A DNA stretch of 23,623 bases from Priapulus caudatus (lineage: Eukaryota; Priapulida; Priapulimorpha; Priapulimorphida; Priapulidae), in assembly GCF_000485595.1 (NCBI RefSeq), contig NW_014577472.1:48484-72106 (forward strand). Reading direction: 5' to 3'. The position numbers and the translations under genes are program-made. This document shows positions 1 through 8,240 of this stretch, one piece after another. The notes below the pieces were generated by a model. It was given only the letters and a program-made list of their open reading frames with translations. It searched no databases and was not told where the DNA came from. Each line of letters begins with the position of its first letter. Within the stretch, counting starts at the first letter, position 1.

Positions 1-573
1 ATGTATATATATATACATATATCATTATCAAGAGTATATAATGGGAGATATGCTATATAATGGGAGTTCTCCCACATATACTCTTGATTTATATATTCCC
101 CCTCCCTCTTCTATCACACCCAAATTGAGCTACAGTGTCATTGACACTTTCATTACTGATTTACACCGAGATTACAAATCCTGCATTCTTCCCTCCACAC
201 TACCATATCTAACACACGCACACACGCACACACATGTATTACTTGAGGCTATAATTTATTAAAATCCTTCATCCTTGCCTGCACATTACCACTTATTACT
301 ATTAGGCGCACAGGTGTGTGAGGGTTTGATGGGTGAGGGTGTCAGTGAATTTCGTTTTTCTCTGGCTCTGTAGAAGTATGTTACAGATTGGCTGTGCCTG
401 CTAACTACCCTATCTAACACACTCGTATATCCTACTTAAAGCAATGCTCCAAAAACATTAGCAATCAAATCCTGGACGTTTGTATACACACTACTAGCTC
501 GTGATCGTTGGGGCGTGTAAGCGTTCAGTGCGTGTGCCGTTCTTAGTTTTGTGTTTTGCATGACTTCACACAG
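1..573. other. Intronic or upstream sequence, no gene seen
   Basis: This stretch precedes the first visible exon and is probably intron, because that exon starts at a splice acceptor. It holds an AT-rich start with an imperfect inverted repeat (27-88) and a short CA run near 211-233. The phrase tatctaacacac occurs twice, near 207 and 411. I see no convincing coding potential. Confidence 0.5.
27..88. repeat. Short imperfect inverted repeat
   Basis: The left arm at 27-48 begins atcaagagtatat and the right arm at 68-88 ends atatactcttgat. The arms are complementary except for a one-base bulge and about one mismatch, with a loop of roughly 19 bases that repeats part of the arm (ataatgggag). It could be a remnant of a small transposon or a simple AT-rich palindrome. 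No target duplication is visible. Confidence 0.45.
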
Positions 574-703
574 GAGGAGTCGTACCGACCGGCCGTGCGG
601 CCGCTGCCGGAGGTGCTGCCACCTGACACGGTGCTGGTCAGCGTGCTGATGTCCAGCAGCGGTCAGATCACGGAACATCGCACCTGCAAGCCCATCGACA
701 CAG
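574..703 (+). CDS. NDK-gene exon 1 in view (N-terminal region)
   Basis: The exon begins after the acceptor cttcacacag and ends before the donor gtgacc. It reads in phase 0 as 43 codons plus one base, starting EESYRPAVRPLPEV and ending CKPIDT. The centre, DTVLVSVLMSSSGQITEH, looks like a beta strand and turn. Third positions are strongly G or C, as expected of a real exon. Its last G joins GT of the exon at 1050 to make a glycine. No known domain is recognised. The start codon must lie upstream of the window, since the exon opens at an acceptor. Confidence 0.7.
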
Positions 704-1049
704 GTGACCGATCAACTTCGTAACCCGAATCGACACTCTCAGTCACGATTTTTGAATCGCTGAATTAATTTTGACCGTGTTTGTGAGTGCCCGAGGAAAG
801 ATGCAGGTCAGCAATACTGACAGGCAGAGACAACCAATATGCTAATACTACTCACTAATGAGAATTTCATTGTTTCGATTGCTCTTTACAAATAACTCTT
901 TAAGACTCCTGCATGATGATATCGATGAAAATTCTCGAGCCGCGTTGCATCGCAGATCGCCGGTCCGTTCTTACGTGTTCGCGACTAATTATAACGAGTG
1001 CTCGTGCTCGTCTGCCCTGCGATGATGCCGTGCGATTCCTCGCCTGCAG
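704..1049 (+). other. Intron of the NDK gene, nothing notable
   Basis: This is a 346-base GT-AG intron (gtgacc to cctgcag) with ordinary AT-rich sequence. I see no repeat or gene in it. Confidence 0.6.
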
Positions 1050-1261
1050 GTTTGACGTACACGTTCCCGATCCTGCTCTCGTGGCTGCTCCACCTGGTGC
1101 CAGCGCCCGGCGGCGCGGCGGACGCGGCAGATGAGCCCGCGTGTCCGTTCAGCGTCATCGGTCTGCAGCAGCTGTGGATGAACGGTCAGCTGCAGCTCGC
1201 GATCGCCGCCGTGCCCGACGCCCGCTACCAGGTGTCGCCGGTGAAGCACCGACGCAACAAG
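1050..1261 (+). CDS. NDK-gene exon 2 in view
   Basis: The acceptor is cgcctgcag and the donor is gtgcgt. Entry is phase 1 and exit is phase 0, giving 70 codons after the split glycine. It starts LTYTFPILLSWLLHLVP, a hydrophobic helix-like stretch, followed by an Ala/Gly/Asp-rich linker, then PFSVIGLQQLWMNGQLQLAI, and it ends in the basic stretch SPVKHRRNK. The hydrophobic stretch is more likely a buried helix than a membrane anchor, because the surrounding gene looks cytoplasmic or axonemal. I do not recognise the family. Confidence 0.72.
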
Positions 1262-1509
1262 GTGCGTAGCGCTGCGTCTCGGCGGTGCCGGCGGCGATTC
1301 GATGTTTGTTTACGGTCGTCTGAAGTCAACAGGCTTCTTGTTAGGCGGGCGAGAATTCTCCACCAATTGCCGGATTTTCGATTTTTTATATCTAATTTTT
1401 TTATAATTAATATATTTTTGCCGGGATAATTTTTACGATCAGCGCGAATTCCTGGTGAAAATTTGAGCATGTTGTGAATGCCTTAATTACCACGTTCCTG
1501 GCTTTGTAG

Positions 1510-1755
1510 TCGCTTCACTGTCGGTTGCCACGGTAACCATCTTCTTGCTAGTTACCGCCGTCGTAGCTCGTAGCCGCTTTGCCGTCAGTTACCACGGTAA
1601 CCGCCTCCGTGTCGGTTCCCGTTGTCGTACCTCGTAAACCGCTTTACCGTCGGTCGCCACAGTAACTGCTTCCGTGTCGGTTCCCGCCGTCGTACCTCGT
1701 AAACCGCTTTGCCGTCGGTCGCCACGGTAACCGCCTCGCTGTCTCGTCCCCGCAG
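1510..1755 (+). repeat. About 65-bp minisatellite abutting a splice acceptor
   Basis: Four copies of a roughly 63-66-bp unit are recognised by the phrase ccacggtaacc and its variants near 1527, 1590, 1655 and 1720, each followed by cgcctccgtgtcggttcc or a variant. The array runs directly into the acceptor of the exon at 1756, so the last unit supplies the pyrimidine tract (ctgtctcgtccccgcag). The core ggttaccacggtaacc is close to a palindrome. Confidence 0.8.
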
Positions 1756-1948
1756 CGCGACGAGATGCGGACGCCGTTCCAGCACGCCATCGCCAAGTTT
1801 CTGTCGGCGAACACGCTGCACAGCGCGGGCGCCGTGGACGCGAGTCGCGCTGCCGCGATGAAGTCGCGATGGCGACGACGAGGACGAGTACTGCTACGCG
1901 GGCGACAACCCCACCGTGTCCTCGAAACCTCTGTCCACCTTCATCCAG
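1756..1948 (+). CDS. NDK-gene exon 3 in view, carrying a frameshift
   Basis: The acceptor is gtccccgcag and the donor is gtacgc. The preceding exon exits in phase 0 and this one opens RDEMRTPFQHAIAKFLSANT, which continues to about residue 37 (AAAMKS near 1867). The next exon is open only if entered in phase 0, which requires this exon to end DNPTVSSKPLSTFIQ in another frame. That second frame is acidic (DGDDEDEYCYAG) and has sensible codon use. The exon is 193 bases, one more than a multiple of three, so one base is extra or two are missing near 1865-1872 (tcgcgatgg). A lost CG pair in the CGCG run would explain it. It may be an assembly error or a true lesion. Confidence 0.65.
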
Positions 1949-3059
1949 GTACGCGGCGTCTCGGGCGGGGGGGGGGGGGGTTAGGTGGGAGTGAGGGGGA
2001 GTGGAGGTGGGGTGGCAGAGAGTGGAGGGGACTGTGGTGGGAGTGGAGGTGGGGCGGGGTGCGGGGGGGAGGGGGAGTGGATGGTGGGGGCAGGGGGTGG
2101 AGGTGGGTGGCCAGGGGATGTGGAGTGGAGGGGGGGGCAAAGGGGAGTGGAGGTGGGGGGGTGAAGGTATGTGGCAGGGGCACGTGGAGGTGGTGGCGGG
2201 GGGAGTGGAGGCGAGTGGCAGTGAGGAGGGGGGAGTGGAGGTGGGTAGCAGGGAGTGAGGTGGTGGCAGTGAGGAGCGGTGGAGTGGGGTGGTAGCGGGG
2301 GAGTGGAGTGTGGGTGGCAGGGGGATGGAGCGTGTAGCAGGGGAGTGGAGTGAGTGGCAGGGGGAGTGGAGTGTGATGCAGGCGGGTGAGGTGAGTGGCA
2401 ATGAGAGGGCGGGGTGGGAGGTGGGTAGCAGGGGGGAGTGGAGCGTGATGGAGGGGAGTAGAGGTTGGGGTGGCAATGATGGAGGGGGGAGTGGAGCGCA
2501 GTGGGTGCAGGGGGACGTGGAGGTGAGTGGCAGGGGGAGTGGAGTGTGAGTGCAGTGAGGAGGGTGGGAGTGGAGGTGTGAAGCAGGAGGAGTGGACGTG
2601 TGAGTGGCAGGGGAGTGGAGGGTGGGTGGCGGGGGAGTGGAGGTGGAGTTGGCAGTGAGAGGGGGAGTGGAGGTGGGTACCAGGGGGGTGGAGGTGAGTG
2701 GCAGCGGGGAGTGGAGCCGTGAGTGCAGGACGTTGGAGTGGGTGGCAGGGGCGAGTGAGAATTGGTGGCGGGGGAGGTGAGGCTGCGGTTGGGCGGGAGT
2801 GGGCGTGGGTGGCGGGGGCAGTAGAGTGTGGGTGGCGGGGAGTGGAGTGTGAGTTGGAGGTGGGTGGCAGTGAAGAGGGAGGTAAACAGCAGAGTGCGTT
2901 TATGCACCGAGACCAACCGTGCTTGTATATACGAGGTGGACTCACACTCGGTACGGCGCGTGTTACATGAGTGTCTGTATGTGTGAGGAGGCAGTGATGG
3001 ACGGGCAACATAAGGCTGGTGTTGCGTAACTAACGCACGCTCTTGTTGCACGCACGCAG
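1949..3059 (+). repeat. G-rich degenerate minisatellite filling an intron
   Basis: After the donor, the intron becomes a run of 13 or so Gs and then about 900 bases (about 1969-2880) of degenerate units built from gggagtggaggtgggtggca. The plus strand there is almost free of C. The G tracts could form quadruplexes in the nascent transcript or in the non-template DNA strand. Long open frames on either strand here (Pro/His/Ser-rich on minus, Gly/Trp-rich on plus) are by-products of the repeat and are not genes. From about 2890 to 3059 the sequence is unique intron. Confidence 0.8.
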
Positions 3060-3207
3060 GTGAACGCAGATCCGCACGCGGTGAGGCGCGTGTTTGGCGC
3101 TGAGCCTGGCTTCTTCTGGCAGACGGTCGACGTTCAGGGCTGCTCCCCGCACACGTCGCGCCGCCACACGCCGACACCGACAATGCGGTCGTCTATTAGC
3201 GCCAAAG
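3060..3207 (+). CDS. NDK-gene exon 4 in view
   Basis: The acceptor is cgcacgcag and the donor is gtaagc. Phase 0 entry gives VNADPHAVRRVFGAEPGFFW through to SSISAK, then one extra base. The other entry frame hits a stop after about 18 codons, so phase 0 is fixed, and this is what exposes the frameshift in the previous exon. The C-terminal half (HTSRRHTPTPTMRSSIS) is Ser/Thr/Pro/Arg-rich and probably a flexible linker. No domain is recognised. Confidence 0.72.
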
Positions 3208-4620
3208 GTAAGCTTACGTATATACCGCTGAACGCACAGCCACACACATACATATATGCACGCATCACCCGCCACACAGGACTTGCATACCCCTATTGTG
3301 TGATGGTGATATTGAGTTCGCTAGCCATGCTAACGTGTGTATTTCTTGCATCAGGACTCTGTTCTGTCTAGACGGGACTTGCGGCCCCGGTTTTTTGCGC
3401 GCATGCGCCACATTCTCGCGGCGAGCCGGCGCCCCAACGCGATTACGCCGCCCCTTTGTTCCCTTTAGACAGATATCTGAGACAGTGGGTCTGAAAACGC
3501 ACTACATGGAAAACTGGGCGCAAATCCAGACGACATTTCGCCGATGGACAGCAGTAGGCCGATCTCCAACGGCCCCTAAACTTTTTTGGCGGGGGGTGGC
3601 GGCTCATGGCTAAGACGCTAAGTGACTCCTACAAGAAACCTCAAGAAATTGCTGTCAATCAGCGATGTACGCGCTCTGCTCGTGGCCGCTACGCGCATGA
3701 CTGCACTACCTGCCCGATCCGCAGTATCTAGAGTTTTGTCTATCACATAGGCTTTTTTACGAAGTGTCGTACCGCGCGCCCCCACGTGGGCGGGGGGCGG
3801 CCCTACATTGCTAATCTGAAAATGCGATGCCGCCGTTACGGCGCCCTGGCTGCGTACGTGCCATGTTTTCAGCAAGCCGCTGCCCGTTGGCACGGCACGT
3901 CGTGCGAACCACCTACGCTGGCGTGGCGGCGGCCCGAAATAGTTTTTCGCCCAAACGGAAGGATTTAGGCGCCTTTTGATTGCTTGGAGTTTTTGGCAAG
4001 ATGTCAGCTCAATGACTTGTAGCCAAAATTCCCCCAATTATCTACCAAAAACTTTCCGAACTTTTCTGCTAAGTTGAGTGTTAAAGTGTTTTTAGTATGT
4101 TTTCTTTAAAACAAACATGGGTATTGCAGTGAATTTACGCCAAATTCTGCCGTTCTTGACTGATTTGCTTTGTACTTGAAGTAAAAACTCCTTTCAAGAA
4201 CAGAGAAACAAACGCCGTTTGTAAATTTGGTTTTGGTTTATGACCTCGAGATAAGTATAATTTTCTGATGTACTTTTCCATGAAAACACACATATTTACT
4301 CCATTATTATAACATATATATTACTGTATAATTTGCAATTCTTTGTGCCAAATGTTTATTTTCATCTTAATCTTAATTTATGAGAGGGTTCTATGCCTTA
4401 TATTTATAGTTAACTTATAGCTCGCTCGAATTTCTGTTATGTTCGTTGCGTGGTCCGATTTAGTTTATTTACGTTTTCAGCTGACCTCAGGCGTTAAACA
4501 CTAGGCTACACTACGCTACTTTACCGTACTAGTAATATACTACTGGTCAACGCAGTACGAGTACGTATAGCTTATGTACTGTCGTAATAGCCTAGTACTA
4601 TATAGTACCGTCGTAGCCCT
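3208..4620 (+). other. Intron sequence: GC-rich block then AT-rich block, no gene supported
   Basis: A GC-rich segment (about 3370-3970) gives way sharply to AT-rich sequence (about 4040-4480). A 139-codon open frame on the minus strand (3618-4037) and shorter plus-strand frames lie in the GC-rich part. None shows a motif or splice structure I can support. The base-composition step suggests an inserted element, but I found no terminal repeats. From 4500 the sequence is dense in gtac/ctac palindromic motifs. Confidence 0.4.
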
Positions 4621-4930
4621 CTGAGTAGTGCTCGAGGGGTCGTTTGGGGCGTAACAGGTACTACAGAGTATGTACCGAGGTACATATATGTATACACAAA
4701 GTGTTACAGACTTGTACTACAGAAGTGTACCCTACCCTAACACTACCTACCCTAACCTAAAACTCTACCCTAACCCTAACCTTTAACATAACACTAATAT
4801 TAACAAAATACATAACCCTAAAAACTCCATCGTAAACAATAACATGATAGTACCTGCTTACAGCAACGAACCCATTCGTGCTCTAGTGAGTACTGTAGTA
4901 CCTATCGTTATCGCTGCGACGAGCGCACTA
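4621..4930. mobile_element. Probable small inverted-repeat element with telomere-like core
   Basis: The ends share inverted similarity: aggtactacag near 4659 pairs with ctgtagtacct near 4892, and agtgctcg near 4627 pairs loosely with cgagcgcact near 4919. Inside are gtaccgaggtacatatatgt (near 4673), closely matching the element at 16920-17109, and a degenerate CCCTAA-like run (about 4726-4786). I infer a related non-autonomous transposon, older and more diverged. The exact ends are uncertain and no target duplication was found. Confidence 0.45.
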
Positions 4931-5414
4931 TGAGTGCGCGTGTAACATACGTATGTATGTATATTACGAGAGCCCAGACCCTCATTAACTTAAGATTGCA
5001 GAAAAATTTTAAGACACTTTCGCTAGGAAGAATTGGCGAATATATAGTTGATCTTATATGTATATATAGGAAAGATGTTGTTCATGGAAAATACATCAAC
5101 AAAGTACTTATCCTAGCGGTCCTTAAACCCAAACAAACATTTACAAATGGGCGTTCGATATCTCTTGTCAAGGCAAAGAAAATCGAGCAACCATCAGAAG
5201 AGCGTATATGTCTTTGCTATGTTATACACGTTTGGGAAACAAAACTTTCGCTGGGGCGAATGAGACATACTGCGGCACGGTGGTGCGGGCGCCGTTTTTT
5301 AACGTAGCAATCTGTAGATACTGGCTGGCAAAGCAGCCGCGCAGCAAACATACCGCCCTGCCCGGCAGCGTGCAACAAGTCAAGCAAGCCGCTCATTAAG
5401 GTCTATTCCAGAGG

Positions 5415-5660
5415 TACTCGCCGGAACGTACCCTGGGTAACGGTCGGTATACGACGAACGTACGCTGGTCACTATTGAATATCGTTAAGGCGTTAGGATT
5501 AGGCGTTAGGGTTAAGATTAGGTTAGGGTTCGGGTCGGTTGGGAGTAGGGTTAGGCGACTCCCTAGACTCGTTTAGTGGAGTAATGCGAGGTACGGTCCG
5601 GCATACTTAATAGTGGCCAGGGTACGTTCCGGTTAACGGAGTCCAGGGTACGTCCGCAGT
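5415..5660. mobile_element. Second inverted-repeat element with TTAGGG-like core
   Basis: ccggaacgtaccctgg near 5421 has an exact inverted copy, ccagggtacgttccgg, near 5617. Further in, ggtcactattgaatat pairs with an inverted partner differing at two positions. Between the arms lies a run of ttaggg, ttagga and ttaggc units (about 5494-5562), in the opposite orientation to the run at 4726-4786. It is best explained as a small transposon. The outer boundaries are not fixed. Confidence 0.55.
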
Positions 5661-5699
5661 ACCCCGGGGGACATAGACCTCTCTCGACGCAAGACAGCA

Positions 5700-5975
5700 G
5701 CAGCAAATGCCCGCGTAGCGAGGCCGGTCGTAGGTGTGACGAAAACTGCGCCGATGTCTACGCTTCCCGCCTATACGGATTCGTGCGCCGCCTCCTTCGT
5801 GCCGTCCGCGCGCAATTCGATGCGGGGCAGCAGCGAAATCCTACGATACAACACACGCGGTCGCGTGCGGCCCAGTACACGCGGAAGTGCGCGGCTTCTA
5901 CACCGCTCTGCGGGTCGGGGACCAACGCATTCTTTTGCGCAACCATCTTGACGCCGCGTCCTCTGGTTTCTAAGT
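5700..5975 (+). pseudogene. Coding-like fragment of unknown origin, frame-disrupted
   Basis: Codon-like base use suggests a protein-coding remnant. One frame reads DVYASRLYGFVRRLLRAV and continues to about 5880. A second frame then takes over with RGFYTALRVGDQRILLRN and ends at a TAA near 5971. No clear splice sites frame it, and adjacent exons of the NDK gene (3207 to 7036) are already phase-compatible without it. It could be a lost exon, an alternative exon with an indel, or a transposon remnant. I do not recognise the protein. Confidence 0.3.
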
Positions 5976-7035
5976 GATTCTTTAGTTGATGGTAACTAGG
6001 CGATGGTCCCGTCGCTGGGACCCCTGTGCTCGTTTCCTCACAGAGGCGTGTAGTACTGCTTACACTGTACCTGACTGCTTTTACTAAGTGACGTGTGTGT
6101 GTGTGTGACGTTTGATGCGTGTGATGTGTGTCATATGTGTTTGTTCCTCACGGATCTATGCTATACACTCTGCCTCTATAAGGTGTTTACCTGTGTGTAG
6201 TCGTTCGTGCGGTGTTGGTGGCGGCTTGGCGTGTGCTGTGTGCGGTGCTATGCGTGTGCGTAGGTGCGTGTTTGCCCGCCGTGTGCGTTGTGGCGTGTGC
6301 GTGTCGTTGGCGTGTTGCGCTGCGTGGCGGCTGGCCCGTTGCGTGTGCTGACATGTGTGTTGTGATGTGGACGCCTCTGCTTTGTTCCTCACAGATGTAC
6401 ACGGACTACTAGGCCGTACATCACTGCTTTTCGAACCTCCTACGATCAGTGATGCGACGTTTGCTGGCTCTAACGGCTCGTCTATGCGTGTCCGGTGCTG
6501 GCTGCGAGCGAAGGACTGCCGGCGTTCGTCAACGACAGGGTGAGTTCACATACATGTTTTACACAATACGTCACACGTACATATGCACGCACGCACACAC
6601 GCAACATATGTATTGCAACATGCCAGGCGACATTACAGTGAGGGTGCATGAGTGATAGTGGCTTTAAATCAGATTTTCTTGCACAGTGTAATGCTATTGG
6701 AGCTTTGTGATATATTTGGCGACATAACTAGATCCAGTTTTGATTAGCTCTAAGATCGCACCACCTGCATAATAATAACTTACAGTAATATATAATATAA
6801 TATATTATAAATAAATAAATAATTATACGTATATATATATATATATTATATTAAGTATTATAATTATATATATGATATATAATTATTAATTATTAAATAT
6901 AAAGTAAATGCAATATTGCCATTATTTGTCATTATTCTCGTCATTAATTAACCCCTGAATATTCGCACAATATGCAAATTACAATGCCTCCGGGTGAATA
7001 CGTTCCATAACGTGTTTACGTTTGTGCCGCGGCAG
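5976..7035 (+). other. Intron: TG-rich then very AT-rich sequence
   Basis: About 6090-6360 is rich in degenerate gtgtg and gcgtgtgc units, so open frames there are artefacts of a simple repeat. About 6785-6905 is almost pure A/T (ataataatataat and tatatata runs). Apart from the candidate exon at 6395-6539, I see no gene. Confidence 0.5.
6395..6539 (+). other. Possible alternative or relic exon
   Basis: A 145-base segment is bracketed by a good acceptor (ttgttcctcacag) and a good donor (gtgagt). One frame is open throughout (VHGLLGRTSLLFEPPTISDA onward). Including it between the exons ending at 3207 and starting at 7036 would shift the latter into another open frame, and the next exon would then meet a stop. 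I therefore leave it out of the main model. Similar acceptor-like phrases (cctcacag or cctcacgg) occur near 6038 and 6146, suggesting local duplication. Confidence 0.3.
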
Positions 7036-7313
7036 CTTTCGTGACTGGCGGGTGGCGGCGCGAGGTGCGGCGCGCCAAGATGCGTTACTGCCGTCTGCTC
7101 GCGCCGCTCGACCCGCGCCTTCCAAGCGCACGGATCACCTGTTCGCTCAATCTCCGCATCGTACGCGGGCCGCACCGGCGAACGACCTCCATCGTCTTCT
7201 ACCCGCCGCTCAGCGCGGCCGTGCGCCGCTCAGCTCGCGCGATGGTTCGGCGGCCGAGTGCCACACAGCGGCAGCTTCCAGGCGACAAGCGCGTCGGGAG
7301 CGCCGCAGTAAAG
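7036..7313 (+). CDS. NDK-gene exon 5 in view (frame uncertain in part)
   Basis: The acceptor is gccgcggcag and the donor is gtgggt. Entered in phase 1 from the exon at 3060-3207, it is open for 92 codons (FVTGGWRREVRRAKMRYCRL onward) and exits in phase 0, so the splice phases agree. The middle part, PSARITCSLNLRIVRGP then TTSIVFYPPLSAAV, looks like real beta-strand sequence. The end (RRSARAMVRRPSATQRQ) is Arg/Ser-rich. A second frame is also open over the whole exon, so a frame change inside it cannot be excluded. I recognise no domain. It precedes NDK domain a. Confidence 0.6.
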
Positions 7314-7723
7314 GTGGGTGGATTCGTCCGGGAGCTCTCTGCGCGCTTCCGTAGCATTTCAGCGTCGTTGTGTGGCTTCATTTCTGGGGCTGCATGTGCA
7401 TTTTATTTTCCTCTTTATTTTTATGATTCTCGGGGTTGTTTGTTTTTTTTGCATTTTTTGACGTTACTTTTCTGATTTCATGTTATTTCTTATTGCTTTT
7501 TTTCTGATGTCGTGTGTATTTGATTTTTTTAAGGATGTTATCTGTATTTTTAATATTTAATATTAATTATAATATATTTAAAAAATTTAAAAATATTTAA
7601 TTGGTAAATTGTGATACAATATCGGAACTTGTGGAATACGCACGCGTAACCATATATATGAATTAAAATGCTGTATTATTTAGTGATTGAGTTTTAAGTC
7701 GGTGTTTGTCTATTTTGATGCAG
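7314..7723 (+). other. T-rich and AT-rich intron, nothing else seen
   Basis: This 410-base GT-AG intron is rich in T runs (about 7386-7550) followed by taatatttaaa-type sequence. It ends at the acceptor ttttgatgcag. No gene or structured repeat is seen. Confidence 0.55.
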
Positions 7724-7901
7724 AATACGCATGGACGGTTTCTATTGATGCGACAACGCAGAGCGCTCGTCTGTGATCGTCGCCGCATCCATCTTGCCGA
7801 GTTTGCTATGGCAACCTGCTGGCACACTGCTCGGAGTCTGGCTTCCAGCTGGCTGGGATTCGCGCGCGGTCACCTGTCCGGGAAGAGGCTGAGTGCATTA
7901 G
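7724..7901 (+). CDS. NDK-gene exon 6: start of NDK domain a, frame-disrupted
   Basis: The acceptor is gatgcag and the donor is gtaggt. The length (178 bases) fits phase 0 in and phase 1 out, and that frame is open (NTHGRFLLMRQRRALV onward), but it does not resemble any fold. Other frames carry what looks like the first NDK strand and helix: VIVAASIL in one frame near 7777, HLAEFA in a second, and GNLLAHCSESGFQLAGIR with SPVREEAECI in a third (about 7810-7898). That last block matches the NDK pattern of a helix, then GF-x-hydrophobic-x-G, then an E-rich helix. I infer several small indels that nearly cancel. Assembly error and gene decay are both possible. Confidence 0.5.
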
Positions 7902-7931
7902 GTAGGTCGTCATCTTGTTGCATAATAGTAA

Positions 7932-8231
7932 GGCCGTGGCTACGCGTCCGGTTTACCCGGACTCCCAGCTCCCAAGCTACGCGTCCGGTCAGATATTTCT
8001 TATGTGAACCCAACTATATTTTTTTCAGTCAAAAACAATAAACAATAAGTTTTTACCATAATAATACTTACCTTTAGGTATTTTATCAAAAAAAAGTGTA
8101 TTTCTAACTTTTGAAGCAATAGTAAATCCAGTAAAATCAACGATTTGAAAGGGGGCATGGCCTAATCGTGACGTAGATTTGGGAATCTGTGCTGAGCTTT
8201 GTAATGGATGACCGAACGCGTAGCCACTGCG
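7932..8231. mobile_element. Small transposon (MITE-like), 300 bp, 9-bp direct repeats at both ends
   Basis: The element begins ggccgtggctacgcgtccgg and ends with an inverted copy whose complement starts cgcagtggctacgcgttcgg (18 of the terminal 21 bases match). The 9-mer taatagtaa stands immediately outside both ends (7923-7931 and 8232-8240), as expected of a target-site duplication. A third copy of the tip, gctacgcgtccggt, lies inside near 7976. No transposase is encoded. An 8- or 9-bp duplication would fit hAT or Mutator-like families; I cannot decide between them. Confidence 0.6.
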
Positions 8232-8240
8232 TAATAGTAA

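Noticed and set aside
1941-3183. Long minus-strand open frames (356 and 400 codons) rich in Pro, His, Ser and Thr
   Set aside because: They are the complement of a G-rich minisatellite, are open in several overlapping frames at once and show no domain, so they are a composition artefact.
3353-3371. Apparent acceptor ttgcatcag followed by a possible exon
   Set aside because: Entered in the required phase it stops after five codons (GLCSV), and the exon at 7036 already fits the phase.
3618-4037. 139-codon minus-strand open frame
   Set aside because: It has no recognisable motif, promoter, signal peptide or splice partner. The segment is GC-rich, where chance open frames are common.
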